Below, in pieces: positions 30,914-39,577 of a DNA stretch of 64,000 bases. The notes beneath the pieces are model-generated. The model saw only the letters and a program-made list of their open reading frames with translations. It did not search any database and had not been told where the DNA came from. Each line of letters opens with the position of its first letter. Positions within the stretch are counted from its first letter, which is position 1. Both the position numbers and the translations under genes were made by a program. Source of the DNA: Mycolicibacterium sp. GF69 (GTDB lineage: Bacteria > Actinomycetota > Actinomycetes > Mycobacteriales > Mycobacteriaceae); assembly GCF_003284965.1 (NCBI RefSeq), contig NZ_QMEW01000006.1, positions 62,001 to 126,000 of the forward strand, in the 5' to 3' direction.

Positions 30914-32487
30914 CGTCTCCGGGCCCTAACCTGAATGTCGCCGGCCCGCCGGCTCCTAACCCGAATGTCGCCGGCCCGCCGGCTCCGGGCCTTTTCACCT
31001 TCGTCCTGCATACCCATCTGCCCTGGCTGGCTCATCACGGCCGCTGGCCCGTCGGCGAAGAATGGCTGTATCAGTCGTGGTCGGCGGCGTACCTACCCCT
31101 GATGCGGGTGCTGCGCAGGTTGGCGGCCGAGGGCCGCAAACATCAGCTGACGCTGGGCATGACCCCCGTGGTGACAGCACAACTCGACGACCCGTACTGC
31201 CTCACGGGTATGCATCACTGGCTGGCGAATTGGCAGCTGCGGGCGATGGAGGCAACTACCGTCGGGGATCCGCTGCGGCAGTTCGGTGTTCGCGAACACG
31301 CCGAAGCAGAGCAGGCGCTCGACGACTTCTCGACGCTGTGGTCCCACGGCGGCAGCCCGCTGCTGCGGGAACTCATCGATGCCGACACCATCGAACTGCT
31401 CGGCGGACCGCTGTCACATCCGTTCCAGCCGCTGCTCAACCACCGGCTTCGGGAGTTCGCGCTGCGCGAGGGGCTCGCCGATGCCCGACTTCGGTTCGCG
31501 CACAAGCCGCTCGGCATCTGGGCCCCGGAGTGCGCCTACGCGCCGGGGATGGAAAACGATTACGCCGCAGCCGGTGTCGGCCACTTCATGGTCGACGGTC
31601 CGTCCCTGCACGGGGACACGACCCTAGGCCGACCCGTTGCCTCAACCGACGTAGTCGCATTCGGCCGGGATCTTCAGGTCAGCTACCGGGTGTGGTCGCC
31701 GAAGTCCGGCTATCCCGGCCACCCCGCATACCGTGACTTCCACACCTACGACCACACAACGGGTCTCAAGCCCGCCAGGGTCACGGGTCGCAACGTGCCG
31801 TCGGAGGCCAAGGCGCCGTACGACCCCGAGCGTGCCGACCGCGCGATCGACTCGCACGTTGTCGACTTCGTCGAGGTGGTCCGCCGGCGGCTGTGCGACG
31901 AGAGCGAACGCATCGGGCGTCCCGCGCACGTCATCGCCGCGTTCGACACCGAACTGTTCGGCCACTGGTGGTACGAGGGCCCGGTTTGGCTCGAACGGGT
32001 GCTGCGCGCGCTGCCGGAGGCCGGGGTGCGCGTCGGCACGCTCGCCGACGCCAAGACCGACGGCTTCATCGGCTCGTCCGTCGAGTTGCCGCCCAGCTCT
32101 TGGGGTTCCGGCAAGGATTGGCAGGTGTGGTCCGGTGAGCAGGTCGCCGATCTAGTGCAGCTGAACGGCGAGGTCGTCGACACCGCGCTGACGACCGTCG
32201 ACAAGGCGCTCGGCGAGACCGACACCCCGCCGGCCCGTAACTTCGTCGCCGACCAGATCCTGCGCGAGACGTTGCTCACCGTGTCGAGCGACTGGCCGTT
32301 CATGGTCAGCAAGGACTCCGCGGCCGACTATGCGCGTTACCGTGCGCATCTGCACGCCCACGCCACCCGCGAGATCGCCGACGCTGCGGCGTCCGGTCGC
32401 CATGAGCACGCGCAGCGGCTGGCCGCCGGCTGGAACCGCGCCGACGGCCTGTTCGGCCACCTCGACGCCAGGCGGTTGCCGAGATGA
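30910..32487 (+). CDS. GH57 1,4-alpha-glucan branching enzyme (Rv3031-like)
   Basis: 525 residues. GH57 motifs in order: HTHLPW (34-39), GMHHWLANWQL, the catalytic Glu in GIWAPECAYAPG, and the acid/base Asp in AFDTELFGHWWYEGP, followed by a C-terminal helical domain. Family members make alpha-1,6 branches; here it likely acts on MGLP or a related polymethylated glucan. The GTG start overlaps the previous stop. The first 27 residues are an oddity: a tandem 10-residue repeat (NVAGPPAPNP type) encoded by two 30-bp units differing at one base, before the conserved barrel begins at FTFVLHTHLPW. Confidence 0.88.
   Translation: MTSPGPNLNVAGPPAPNPNVAGPPAPGLFTFVLHTHLPWLAHHGRWPVGEEWLYQSWSAAYLPLMRVLRRLAAEGRKHQLTLGMTPVVTAQLDDPYCLTGMHHWLANWQLRAMEATTVGDPLRQFGVREHAEAEQALDDFSTLWSHGGSPLLRELIDADTIELLGGPLSHPFQPLLNHRLREFALREGLADARLRFAHKPLGIWAPECAYAPGMENDYAAAGVGHFMVDGPSLHGDTTLGRPVASTDVVAFGRDLQVSYRVWSPKSGYPGHPAYRDFHTYDHTTGLKPARVTGRNVPSEAKAPYDPERADRAIDSHVVDFVEVVRRRLCDESERIGRPAHVIAAFDTELFGHWWYEGPVWLERVLRALPEAGVRVGTLADAKTDGFIGSSVELPPSSWGSGKDWQVWSGEQVADLVQLNGEVVDTALTTVDKALGETDTPPARNFVADQILRETLLTVSSDWPFMVSKDSAADYARYRAHLHAHATREIADAAASGRHEHAQRLAAGWNRADGLFGHLDARRLPR
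30925..30984 (+). repeat. Tandem 30-bp duplication in the 5' end of the GH57 gene
   Basis: Two adjacent 30-bp units (30925-30954 and 30955-30984) are identical except for CTG versus CCG, so the translated decapeptides differ only Leu to Pro. The units lie before the conserved barrel and keep frame. Confidence 0.9.
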
Positions 32488-32568
32488 GTCCCGTTTCTTG
32501 GGCGAGCGTGCGTGTCTGCACCCCGACCCGCCGCAAAACCACAGCAGTTTGCGCACGTCCCAGGCTTA

Positions 32569-32584
32569 CGCGTGGGCCCACGCG
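32569..32584. promoter_or_regulatory. Perfect 16-bp palindrome upstream of the GT4 gene
   Basis: CGCGTGGGCCCACGCG is a perfect palindrome ending 15 bp before the ATG at 32600, in the 112-bp gap after the branching enzyme gene. It could be an operator or an RNA hairpin masking the ribosome site. The rest of the gap shows no clear promoter. Confidence 0.45.
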
Positions 32585-32599
32585 CCGCAGTGAGCGCCC

Positions 32600-33841
32600 A
32601 TGAAAATCCTCATGGTGTCGTGGGAGTACCCGCCGGTGGTGGTCGGCGGTCTCGGCCGACACGTCCATCACCTGGCCACCGCACTGGCCGACGCGGGTCA
32701 CGAGGTCGTCGTGCTCAGCCGTCGACCGTCGAACACCGACCCGAGCACGCATCCGTCCACCGACGAGATCGCCGAGGGTGTGCGCGTCGTCGCCGCCGCA
32801 CAGGATCCGCACGAGTTCGACTTCGGCAGCGACATGATGGCCTGGACGCTGGCGATGGGGCATTCGATGGTCCGCGCGGGCCTTGGCATCCGGACACGAC
32901 ACGGCCGTCCGTGGCGGCCCGACGTCGTACACGCACACGACTGGCTGGTCGCGCATCCGGCGATCACACTGGCCGAATTCTTCGATGTGCCATTGGTTTC
33001 GACGATCCACGCCACCGAGGCCGGCCGGCATTCGGGATGGGTCGCTGGTCGCATCAGCCGCCAGGTGCATGCCGTGGAGTCGTGGCTGGCGCGCGAATCG
33101 GATTCGCTGATCACGTGTTCGAGTTCGATGAGCGATGAGATCACCGAACTGTTCGGCCCCGGCTTGGGTGAAACACGTGTCATCCGCAACGGGATCGACT
33201 GCAGGCGTTGGCCGTTCGCGGAAAGAGCGCCCCGCACCGGGCCCGCGCAGCTGCTGTTCCTCGGACGCCTGGAATACGAGAAGGGCATACACGACGCCAT
33301 CGCCGCGCTGCCTCGTATCCGCCGCACCCACCCCGGTACCACACTGACGATCGCCGGCGAGGGCACGCAACTGGACTGGCTCATGGCCCAGGCGCGAAAA
33401 CACAAGGTGCTCAAGGCAACGTCGTTCGTCGGTCATCTCGACCACGACGCTTTGGTCGGTCTGCTGCACACCGCTGACGCCGCCGTGCTGCCCAGTCACT
33501 ACGAGCCGTTCGGCATCGTCGCACTCGAGGCTGCGGCGACTGGGATTCCGCTGGTGACGTCGAACGTCGGCGGTCTGGGAGAAGCGGTCATCGACGGGCA
33601 GACCGGCATGTCGTATCCACCACGCGATGTGGCCGCGCTCGCTTCGGCCGTGCGTATCGTGCTCGACCACCCGCACGCCGCCCAGCGGCGCGCCATCGCC
33701 GCTCGCGAACGGCTCACATCGCAGTTCGAATGGCGCACGATCGCCGATGAGACCGCTCAGGTGTACCTCGCCGCCAAGCGACGCGAGCGCGAACCGCACC
33801 GACGCCGTCCCATCGTGGAGCATGCACTGCCCGGTCGCTAG
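32600..33841 (+). CDS. GT4 alpha-1,4-glucosyltransferase (Rv3032-like)
   Basis: 413 residues, GT-B fold. The N-terminus MKILMVSWEYPPVVVGGLGRHV is the donor/acceptor loop of glycogen-synthase-like GT4 enzymes. Middle motifs are VVHAHDWLVAHPA and STIHATEAGRHSGW. The C-terminal nucleotide-sugar part has LLFLGRLEYEKGI and the EX7E motif EPFGIVALE. The M. tuberculosis ortholog elongates the alpha-1,4-glucan of methylglucose lipopolysaccharide and contributes to glycogen-type glucan. Three genes in a row (methyltransferase, branching enzyme, this) form the core. Confidence 0.92.
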   Translation: MKILMVSWEYPPVVVGGLGRHVHHLATALADAGHEVVVLSRRPSNTDPSTHPSTDEIAEGVRVVAAAQDPHEFDFGSDMMAWTLAMGHSMVRAGLGIRTRHGRPWRPDVVHAHDWLVAHPAITLAEFFDVPLVSTIHATEAGRHSGWVAGRISRQVHAVESWLARESDSLITCSSSMSDEITELFGPGLGETRVIRNGIDCRRWPFAERAPRTGPAQLLFLGRLEYEKGIHDAIAALPRIRRTHPGTTLTIAGEGTQLDWLMAQARKHKVLKATSFVGHLDHDALVGLLHTADAAVLPSHYEPFGIVALEAAATGIPLVTSNVGGLGEAVIDGQTGMSYPPRDVAALASAVRIVLDHPHAAQRRAIAARERLTSQFEWRTIADETAQVYLAAKRREREPHRRRPIVEHALPGR

Positions 33842-33875
33842 CCAAAAGCCGGGGCACGGATCGCGCGGAAAAGAT

Positions 33876-34613
33876 CTAGCGGGAGGCCTTCTTGCGTTCG
33901 ATGTCGGCCAGGGCCGCGGCCAGTTCCGCGCGCTGCGCTGCCGACGTCTCCCACGCGAGCTGGCGGTTCTTGACCACTTTGGCCGGTGCGCCGACCGCGA
34001 TCGAATAGTCGGGCACGTCGCCCCGCACGACGGCATGCGACCCGAGTACGCACCCGCGCCCAATCGTGGTGTTGCGCAGCACCGTGACCTTGACGCCGAC
34101 CCAGGTGTCGGGACCGATGCGCACCGGGCCCTTGACGATGCCCTGGTCCTTGATCGGCAGGTTGATGTCGTCCATCCGGTGGTCGAAGTCGCAGATGTAG
34201 CACCAGTCGGCCATCAGCACGGAGTCGCCCAACTCGATGTCGAGATAGGTGTTGATGACGTTGTCGCGGCCGAGCACCACCTTGTCGCCGAACCGCAGCG
34301 ACCCCTCGTGGCAGCGGATCGTGTTCTTGTCGCCGATGTGCACCCAGCGGCCGATCTCCATGGTCGACAGCTCCGGTGTCGCCTCGATCTCGACACCCTT
34401 GCCGAGGAACACCATGCCGCGGGTGATGATGTGCGGGTTGCGCAACTTGAACTTCAGCAACCGCCAGTACCGGACCAGATACCACGGGGTGTAAGCGCGG
34501 TTCGCTACCATCCATTTCAGCGAGGCGAGCGTCAGGAAATTCGCCTGTCGCGGATCGCGAAGCCGCGACCCTCGCCAGCGCTTGTGCAACGGCGCGCCCC
34601 ACATCGTCGTCAT
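33876..34613 (-). CDS. Left-handed beta-helix (hexapeptide) acetyltransferase, Rv3034c-like
   Basis: 245 residues. The hexapeptide repeats begin at VEIEATPELSTMEIGRWVHI and continue through VVLGRDNVINTYLDIELGD, VRIGPDTWVGVKVTVLRNTT and GCVLGSHAVVRGDVPD, ending in AVGAPAKVVKNRQ, a typical trimeric O-acyltransferase. It is proposed to acylate MGLP with short chains. The ATG at 34613 follows a TAGGCT box by 8 nt; a longer reading to 34661 is possible. Divergent from the PQQ lipoprotein, convergent with the GT4 gene. Confidence 0.85.
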   Translation of the reverse strand: MTTMWGAPLHKRWRGSRLRDPRQANFLTLASLKWMVANRAYTPWYLVRYWRLLKFKLRNPHIITRGMVFLGKGVEIEATPELSTMEIGRWVHIGDKNTIRCHEGSLRFGDKVVLGRDNVINTYLDIELGDSVLMADWCYICDFDHRMDDINLPIKDQGIVKGPVRIGPDTWVGVKVTVLRNTTIGRGCVLGSHAVVRGDVPDYSIAVGAPAKVVKNRQLAWETSAAQRAELAAALADIERKKASR

Positions 34614-34658
34614 GGCCGGAAAGCCTACGCGAGCGATTCGACCCCGAACGGTTACCCT

Positions 34659-34690
34659 CACGTGGACCGAGACCTCACGTGCACCGAGAC
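34659..34690. promoter_or_regulatory. Two 15-bp direct repeats CACGTGnACCGAGAC
   Basis: The repeats occur at 34659-34673 and 34676-34690, 17 bp apart centre to centre, differing at one base. Each begins with the palindrome CACGTG. They lie in the 96-bp gap between divergent genes, just after a TACCCT box for the rightward gene, so a bound protein would affect its initiation. Confidence 0.5.
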
Positions 34691-34709
34691 TAGGAACGGA
34701 AAGGATCGA

Positions 34710-36014
34710 GTGTTCCGGCGATTGACCGTGCTGGCTGTTTCTTTACTGACAGCGCTGATCACGGCCACCTTGGCAGGCTGTCAGGACACCGACTCGTGGG
34801 TTGAGGCCAAGGCCGCCGACGGTTGGGCCGCCCAGTACGGCGACGCCGCGAACAGCAGCTACCGACCGCAGGCCGGCGCCGACACATTGCGCCTCGAATG
34901 GACGCGGTCGGTCAAGGGCGATCTGGCCGCTGCGGTCGCGCTGGGATCCGGCAACTATCTCGCCGTCAACGCGCAGACCCCGGCCGGCTGCTCGCTGATG
35001 GTGTGGGAGGCCGACAACAAGGCCAGGCAACGGTGGTGCACCCGTCTGGTGCAGGGCGGTGGCGCCTCCAGTCCGCTTCTCGATGGGTTCGACAACGTCT
35101 ACATCGGACAACCGGGCGCCATGCTGTCGTTTCCGCCGACCCAGTGGATCCGCTGGCGTCAGCCGGTGATCGGGATGCCGACCACGGCGCGGATCCTGAA
35201 CCCCGGCCATCTGCTGGTGGTGACCCATCTGGGGCAGGTGCTGGTGTTCGACGCCCACCGCGGCACCGTCGAGGGCAGCCCGCTGGACCTGGTCGCCGGC
35301 CTGGACCCGAAAGACTCCGAGCGCGGCCTGGCCGACTGTCATCCAGCCCGACCCCGCTGTCCGGTGGCCGCCGCGCCGGCGTTCGCCGCAGCCACCGGCA
35401 CCGTTGTGCTGGGACTCTGGGAGCCCGGCGCAGAGGCACCGATCCTGGTCGGACTGCGCTACCGGCCCGGACAGTCACCGCTGCTGACCCGCGAGTGGAC
35501 CAGTGACGCCGTCGGCGGCGGACCCCTTGGCAGCCCGGTTTTCTCGGCCGACGGGTCGACGGTGTACATCAACGGCCGCGACGACCGGCTATGGGCGCTC
35601 AACGCCGCCGACGGCAAAGCGAAGTGGTCGGTGCCGCTGGATTACCTCGGGCAGACCCCGCCCTCGGTGTCACCGGACGGGCTGATCGTGGCCGGCGGCG
35701 GCCCGGGGGCCAAGCTGACCGGGATCAAAGACGACGGTGACCGCGCCGAGGCGCGATGGACCCGCGACGACGTCATGCCGCTGACGACGTCGAGTCAAGC
35801 CGGACCTCATGTCGCCTACACCGTCGTGCGCGACGGCGACGGGGAGGATGCCGGACAGGCCCTGCTCGTCTTCGATCCCGCCGACGGCCGAACGCTCAAC
35901 ACCTACCCGTTGCCGAGGGCGACGGGATGGCCCGTCGGCGTCTCCGTCGGCCACGACCGCCGTGTCGTCACCGCCACCAGTGACGGTGCGGTGTACGGCT
36001 TCGCACCCGCCTAG
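34710..36014 (+). CDS. PQQ-type beta-propeller lipoprotein (Rv3035-like)
   Basis: 434 residues. A signal peptide with lipobox ATLAGC is followed by a seven- or eight-bladed PQQ-like propeller (WAAQYGDAANSSYRPQAGAD; LRLEWTRSVKGDLAAAVALG; VYINGRDDRLWALNAADGKA; VYGFAPA). No enzymatic residues stand out; such propellers often act as scaffolds. AAGGA upstream fixes the GTG at 34710; the much longer reading frame to the left belongs to antisense of other genes. The stop overlaps the convergent secreted-protein stop. Conserved beside MGLP genes, role unknown. Confidence 0.85.
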   Translation: MFRRLTVLAVSLLTALITATLAGCQDTDSWVEAKAADGWAAQYGDAANSSYRPQAGADTLRLEWTRSVKGDLAAAVALGSGNYLAVNAQTPAGCSLMVWEADNKARQRWCTRLVQGGGASSPLLDGFDNVYIGQPGAMLSFPPTQWIRWRQPVIGMPTTARILNPGHLLVVTHLGQVLVFDAHRGTVEGSPLDLVAGLDPKDSERGLADCHPARPRCPVAAAPAFAAATGTVVLGLWEPGAEAPILVGLRYRPGQSPLLTREWTSDAVGGGPLGSPVFSADGSTVYINGRDDRLWALNAADGKAKWSVPLDYLGQTPPSVSPDGLIVAGGGPGAKLTGIKDDGDRAEARWTRDDVMPLTTSSQAGPHVAYTVVRDGDGEDAGQALLVFDPADGRTLNTYPLPRATGWPVGVSVGHDRRVVTATSDGAVYGFAPA

Positions 36015-36703
36015 ACCGCGAGCATGGGCGCCACCACGGCGCGTGGCACCGTCGCCTGGACCGGACCCGCGGATTCCGGCAACAGCTCGCCTTGGCTGAA
36101 GAAGAAGATCAACGAGTCGTCGGTCAGCGCAAAGTTCTGGTACTTCGCGGGATCGGTGGCTTCGGCCGGCGGCACCGGGTAGATCATCCCCTGCCGCTGC
36201 AGGTACCGGTCGATCTCGGGATAGATCACGTCCAACGGCTTGGTGCCCGGCCTGAACAACGTGTCGAAGGTGATCGGCGCGTTCTTGCCGAGGTTCCAGT
36301 TGAACGCCTGATAAAAGGTCTGCGGGCGCACGCCGCCGACGTTCTGCCAGATGGTGAACACCACGCTGCGGGTGCCGATGCCCGGCAGACCGGACCCGTA
36401 GCCGGCGCCGTCGGCGTCGAGTTCGTAGGGCAGGTTGTATGCGTCGGGATCCTCGGCGACATTGACGAATCCATCACGCACCTGCGTCAGGTACGCCACC
36501 AGCGGAGCTTGGTCCGGATAGTCGTTGGGGAAGCTCAAGTCGAGAGTGTAGGCGCGGTTCTCGACGTGCACGCGGCACATCTGGTCCGGTCCGACGGTGC
36601 CCTGAAGGTCGGCGCAGCCCGTTTGAGCGGCCGCCGAGGGCGCCGCGATGACGCCCGCGACAGCGGCGACCGCGAACAGAGCGATCGGCCTGAAAATGCG
36701 CAT
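36011..36703 (-). CDS. Secreted DUF3298-type protein (TB22.2/Rv3036c-like)
   Basis: 230 residues. A cleavable signal peptide (PIALFAVAAVAGVIAAPSAAAQ) precedes a RsiV/DUF3298-like domain (DLSFPNDYPDQAPLVAYLTQ; ITFDTLFRPGTKPLDVIYPE; FALTDDSLIFFFSQGELLPE). Two Cys near the N-terminus (GCADL, MCRVH) may be disulfide-linked. The M. tuberculosis ortholog is a surface antigen reported to have esterase activity. It is convergent with the PQQ lipoprotein, their stops overlapping. Confidence 0.83.
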   Translation of the reverse strand: MRIFRPIALFAVAAVAGVIAAPSAAAQTGCADLQGTVGPDQMCRVHVENRAYTLDLSFPNDYPDQAPLVAYLTQVRDGFVNVAEDPDAYNLPYELDADGAGYGSGLPGIGTRSVVFTIWQNVGGVRPQTFYQAFNWNLGKNAPITFDTLFRPGTKPLDVIYPEIDRYLQRQGMIYPVPPAEATDPAKYQNFALTDDSLIFFFSQGELLPESAGPVQATVPRAVVAPMLAV

Positions 36704-36771
36704 TGTCGGAACGTCCTCGCTGTTGGGTGCCGGCCTCGATACCGGTCATCACCGCCAGAATACGTGGCCGC

Positions 36772-37941
36772 TCATCGGGACGAACGACAAATGAATGCCG
36801 TTGCCCGGCTTGCGCCTCCGGTCCCGATGCGGGTGATGACCGTCGAAGCTTGCTGGGAACCGCGCAGGCGAAGCCGTGGACGCAGTACGTCGGGGTCGAC
36901 GTCGACACCACGGACCAGAATTTCGACCGCACCGATGTCACGTGCCGAAAGGGCCTGGCGCAGTCGCCGTTCGTTGAACGGCAGTTCCTCGAGCACCTCG
37001 AAACCTCGTACCCCCGGCGGTAGCTGGTTACCCGAGAGGTACGCGATATCGCGGTCCAGTTGCCACAGGCCATGGCGCGCCGCGTAATGACGTACCAGGC
37101 CGGCGCGCACGACGGCGCCATCGGGGTCGACGATCCACCGCCCTGCAGGCGCCACCCCACAGTCGTCGGGGTCGGCGTCGGTGACCTGTTCGCCGGTGTC
37201 CAGCAGCGAGGCTCGGCGGCGGATGGCGGAGCCCGTAATCCCCTCGGCCCACAGGCATGCCTCGCGCACGCTGCCCGCCAGCGACACCACTTCGATCTCA
37301 CCGACGAAGCCCAATCGCGCGACGGCGTCGAAATCGATTCCGGGAGCGCATTTGATGACGACGTCACGATGCCGGTACACCTCGAGGAGCTCGTCGAGTG
37401 CGGGTGTGTAGTCGCGCGGATCGAACCGGCGCCGCCCGCCGCTGCGTCGCGCCGGGTCGAGTAGGACGACGGCGTCCCGGCTGATCGGCCGAAGCGCGTC
37501 TGCACGAACCAGATCCACACCGACGACGTTGTTTCGCGCCATCGCGAGCCGGACCTCATCGATGTCGCTGCCGAGCACCAATGCTGTCGAATCACGCAGT
37601 GCGGCAACCTCGGTGCCGATCGAGCACGTCGCATCGTGCACCCGCGCACCGCTCAGCCTGCGTGCGCGGTGACAAGCTACCGGTTCGGCGGTGGCCTGCT
37701 GGAGCGCCTCGTCGGTGAACAACCACTCGTCGGGGCGGGACATCTTCGCCGCCGCCTTACGGCGCAGGACGGTCGTCTCGACCAAAGTGGCTGCGCGCTC
37801 ACCGAAACGTGCACGGGCCGAGCCGATGTCGGTAACCAGTGTCGCACTGGTCAGCGGGAGCGCGGCGACTTCCCGCAGGGCCTCGACGCCGGCCCCGCTG
37901 CGCAGATAGCTGACGTCTTGGAGGCCGAACGCGACAGTCAC
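36772..37941 (-). CDS. THUMP-like class I methyltransferase (Rv3037c-like)
   Basis: 389 residues. The central methyltransferase core shows VHDATCSIGTEVAAL (motif I), VLGSDIDEVRLAMARNNV, and AVVLLDPARRSGGRRRF (a DPAR-type active site like that of RNA/N6 methyltransferases). The C-terminal part matches the THUMP-like domain. M. tuberculosis work has suggested it for MGLP methylation because of location, but the DPAR motif would also fit a nucleic-acid substrate. The GTG at 37941 overlaps the preceding gene's stop (GTGA). Last gene of the five-gene leftward operon. Confidence 0.82.
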   Translation of the reverse strand: MTVAFGLQDVSYLRSGAGVEALREVAALPLTSATLVTDIGSARARFGERAATLVETTVLRRKAAAKMSRPDEWLFTDEALQQATAEPVACHRARRLSGARVHDATCSIGTEVAALRDSTALVLGSDIDEVRLAMARNNVVGVDLVRADALRPISRDAVVLLDPARRSGGRRRFDPRDYTPALDELLEVYRHRDVVIKCAPGIDFDAVARLGFVGEIEVVSLAGSVREACLWAEGITGSAIRRRASLLDTGEQVTDADPDDCGVAPAGRWIVDPDGAVVRAGLVRHYAARHGLWQLDRDIAYLSGNQLPPGVRGFEVLEELPFNERRLRQALSARDIGAVEILVRGVDVDPDVLRPRLRLRGSQQASTVITRIGTGGASRATAFICRSSR

Positions 37942-38918
37942 TTCGCGGTTGGCTTGACTCCCGTGACCATGACGTTGTAGAACCAGCCCTTCGGCACCAC
38001 CTGTCGCCAGACGTTGTGATCGACCCAGGACAACGCAATCCAGCTGGTGAAGGCGAATTTGGCCCAGCCCCAACCCAATCGGTCCGGCGGCACCGCAGCC
38101 TCAAAGGTGCGCAGCGGCCAGCCCAGCATCGCGGCGGTGAGCTCGGTGGTGGCGGTCGAGACCTCGACGGCACCCGCGTTGGCCGCCATGCGCTCGAGTT
38201 CGGCGGGCGCGAAGGTGTGCAGGTCGACGATCGCCTCCAGTGCGGCAGCGCGTGACGATTCGTCGAGTTCGGCCTGCGGGCGGCGCCAACCGGTCAACCC
38301 GGGTAGGCGCGTCATGTTCGTCACGACCCGCCAGGTCAGCGTCGACAGCGGGCGCGCGTAGTTCTCACCTGCATTCGTCGGCTCGCCGGCGAAGATGAAC
38401 CGACCGCCGGGCTTGAGTACCCGCACCACTTCCCGAAGCGAGAGCTCGACGTCGGGGATGTGGTGCAACACCGCGTGGCCGACCACCAGGTCGAAGGTGT
38501 CGTCGTCGTACGGGATGCCCTCCGCGTCGGCGACCCGCCCGTCGATCTCGAGGCCGAGGTTCTCGCCGTTGCGGGTGGCGACCTTGACCATGCCCGGCGA
38601 CAGGTCGGTCACCGAACCGCGCCGGGCGACCCCCGCCTGGATCAGGTTGAGCAGGAAGAAACCGCTGCCGCACCCCAGTTCCAACGCCCGCTCATACGGC
38701 AGCTTGCGCTGTTCGGAGAACGGTACGGTCGCGTCGAACAGATCGCGGGCGTAATCCACACACCGTTTGTCGTAGGAGATCGACCACTTCTCGTCGTAGC
38801 TCTCGGCTTCCCAGTCGTGGTACAGCACCTGGGCCAGTTTGGAGTCGTGTCGGGCCGCTTCCACCTGCTCGGCGGTGGCGTGCGGGTTGGGAACTAAAGC
38901 CGCATCGTCAAAGCTCAT
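37938..38918 (-). CDS. Class I SAM-dependent methyltransferase (Rv3038c-like)
   Basis: 326 residues. Motif I ALELGCGSGFFLLNLIQAG, then VTDLSPGMVKVATRNGENLG, YDDDTFDLVVGHAVLHHIPD and VLKPGGRFIFAGEPTNAG identify a UbiE/COQ5-like methyltransferase; the C-terminus (FTSWIALSWVDHNVW) is hydrophobic and may touch the membrane, suggesting a lipid-like substrate. It lies 11 bp after echA17 in the operon and is translationally coupled to the THUMP-like gene. The substrate is unknown. Confidence 0.84.
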   Translation of the reverse strand: MSFDDAALVPNPHATAEQVEAARHDSKLAQVLYHDWEAESYDEKWSISYDKRCVDYARDLFDATVPFSEQRKLPYERALELGCGSGFFLLNLIQAGVARRGSVTDLSPGMVKVATRNGENLGLEIDGRVADAEGIPYDDDTFDLVVGHAVLHHIPDVELSLREVVRVLKPGGRFIFAGEPTNAGENYARPLSTLTWRVVTNMTRLPGLTGWRRPQAELDESSRAAALEAIVDLHTFAPAELERMAANAGAVEVSTATTELTAAMLGWPLRTFEAAVPPDRLGWGWAKFAFTSWIALSWVDHNVWRQVVPKGWFYNVMVTGVKPTAK

Positions 38919-38929
38919 AACAGGGCAGC

Positions 38930-39577
38930 CTAGAGGTCGAACGTCGCCTTGGCCGCAGCCAGTACCTGGGGCGGATGCTCGACGAACCGCTCCGCCCAGG
39001 CCAGCGCGGCGTCGTACACGCAGTCGGGCGCCACCATCTGGTCGATGAGTCCCAGCGCGAACGCCTCCTTGGCGTCGATGAACCGGCCACTGAAGACCAG
39101 CTCCTTGGCCTTGCTGAGCCCGACGGTGCGCGCCAGTCGCGATGTGCCGCCCGCCGGCACCAAACCGGCCAGGATCTCCGTCGCGCCGAACTTGACGTTG
39201 TCGCCGCAGACCCGCCAGTCGGTGCCCAACGCCAGGGTGAGGCCGCCGCCCAGGGCGTAGCCGGTGATGGCGGCGACGGTGGGCTTGGGTATCGCCGCCA
39301 CCGCGTCGATGGCCTCTCGGCAGACGCGCGTGGCGGCAGCGGCACCGGCGGAATCGAGGGTGCGCAGTTCGGGTACGTCGTCGCCGGCGGAAAAGATCTC
39401 GTGGCCGCCGTAGACGATCACGGCGTGAATGTCGTCGCGGCCGCGGAGACTTCGAGCGGCACCGGCCAGTTCTCGGTACACCTGCCGGGTCAGCGCGTTG
39501 GTCGGCGGTCGCGACAGCAGCAGAGTGGCGATGCCGGGCCGCTCATCGCTGGTGTGGACGGAAACGAACTCGCTCAT
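38930..39577 (-). CDS. echA17: Enoyl-CoA hydratase/isomerase EchA17
   Basis: 215 residues, a rather short crotonase. Oxyanion-hole segments [14 protein letters not shown] and [16 protein letters not shown] are present. Both catalytic-Glu positions are Glu ([13 protein letters not shown] and [11 protein letters not shown]), so hydratase activity is expected. It would act in fatty-acid beta-oxidation, though specificity is open. Its start overlaps the Nudix gene stop by 4 bp (ATGA). Confidence 0.9.
   Translation of the reverse strand: MSEFVSVHTSDERPGIATLLLSRPPTNALTRQVYRELAGAARSLRGRDDIHAVIVYGGHEIFSAGDDVPELRTLDSAGAAAATRVCREAIDAVAAIPKPTVAAITGYALGGGLTLALGTDWRVCGDNVKFGATEILAGLVPAGGTSRLARTVGLSKAKELVFSGRFIDAKEAFALGLIDQMVAPDCVYDAALAWAERFVEHPPQVLAAAKATFDL

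Noticed and set aside
32306-34063. 585-residue minus-strand frame across the GT4 gene
   Set aside because: Antisense to a well-conserved glycosyltransferase; no recognisable domain or start context.
33627-34709. Long N-terminal extension of the PQQ lipoprotein
   Set aside because: This part is antisense to the acetyltransferase and in another frame of the GT4 end; the lipoprotein signal begins at 34710 with a ribosome site.
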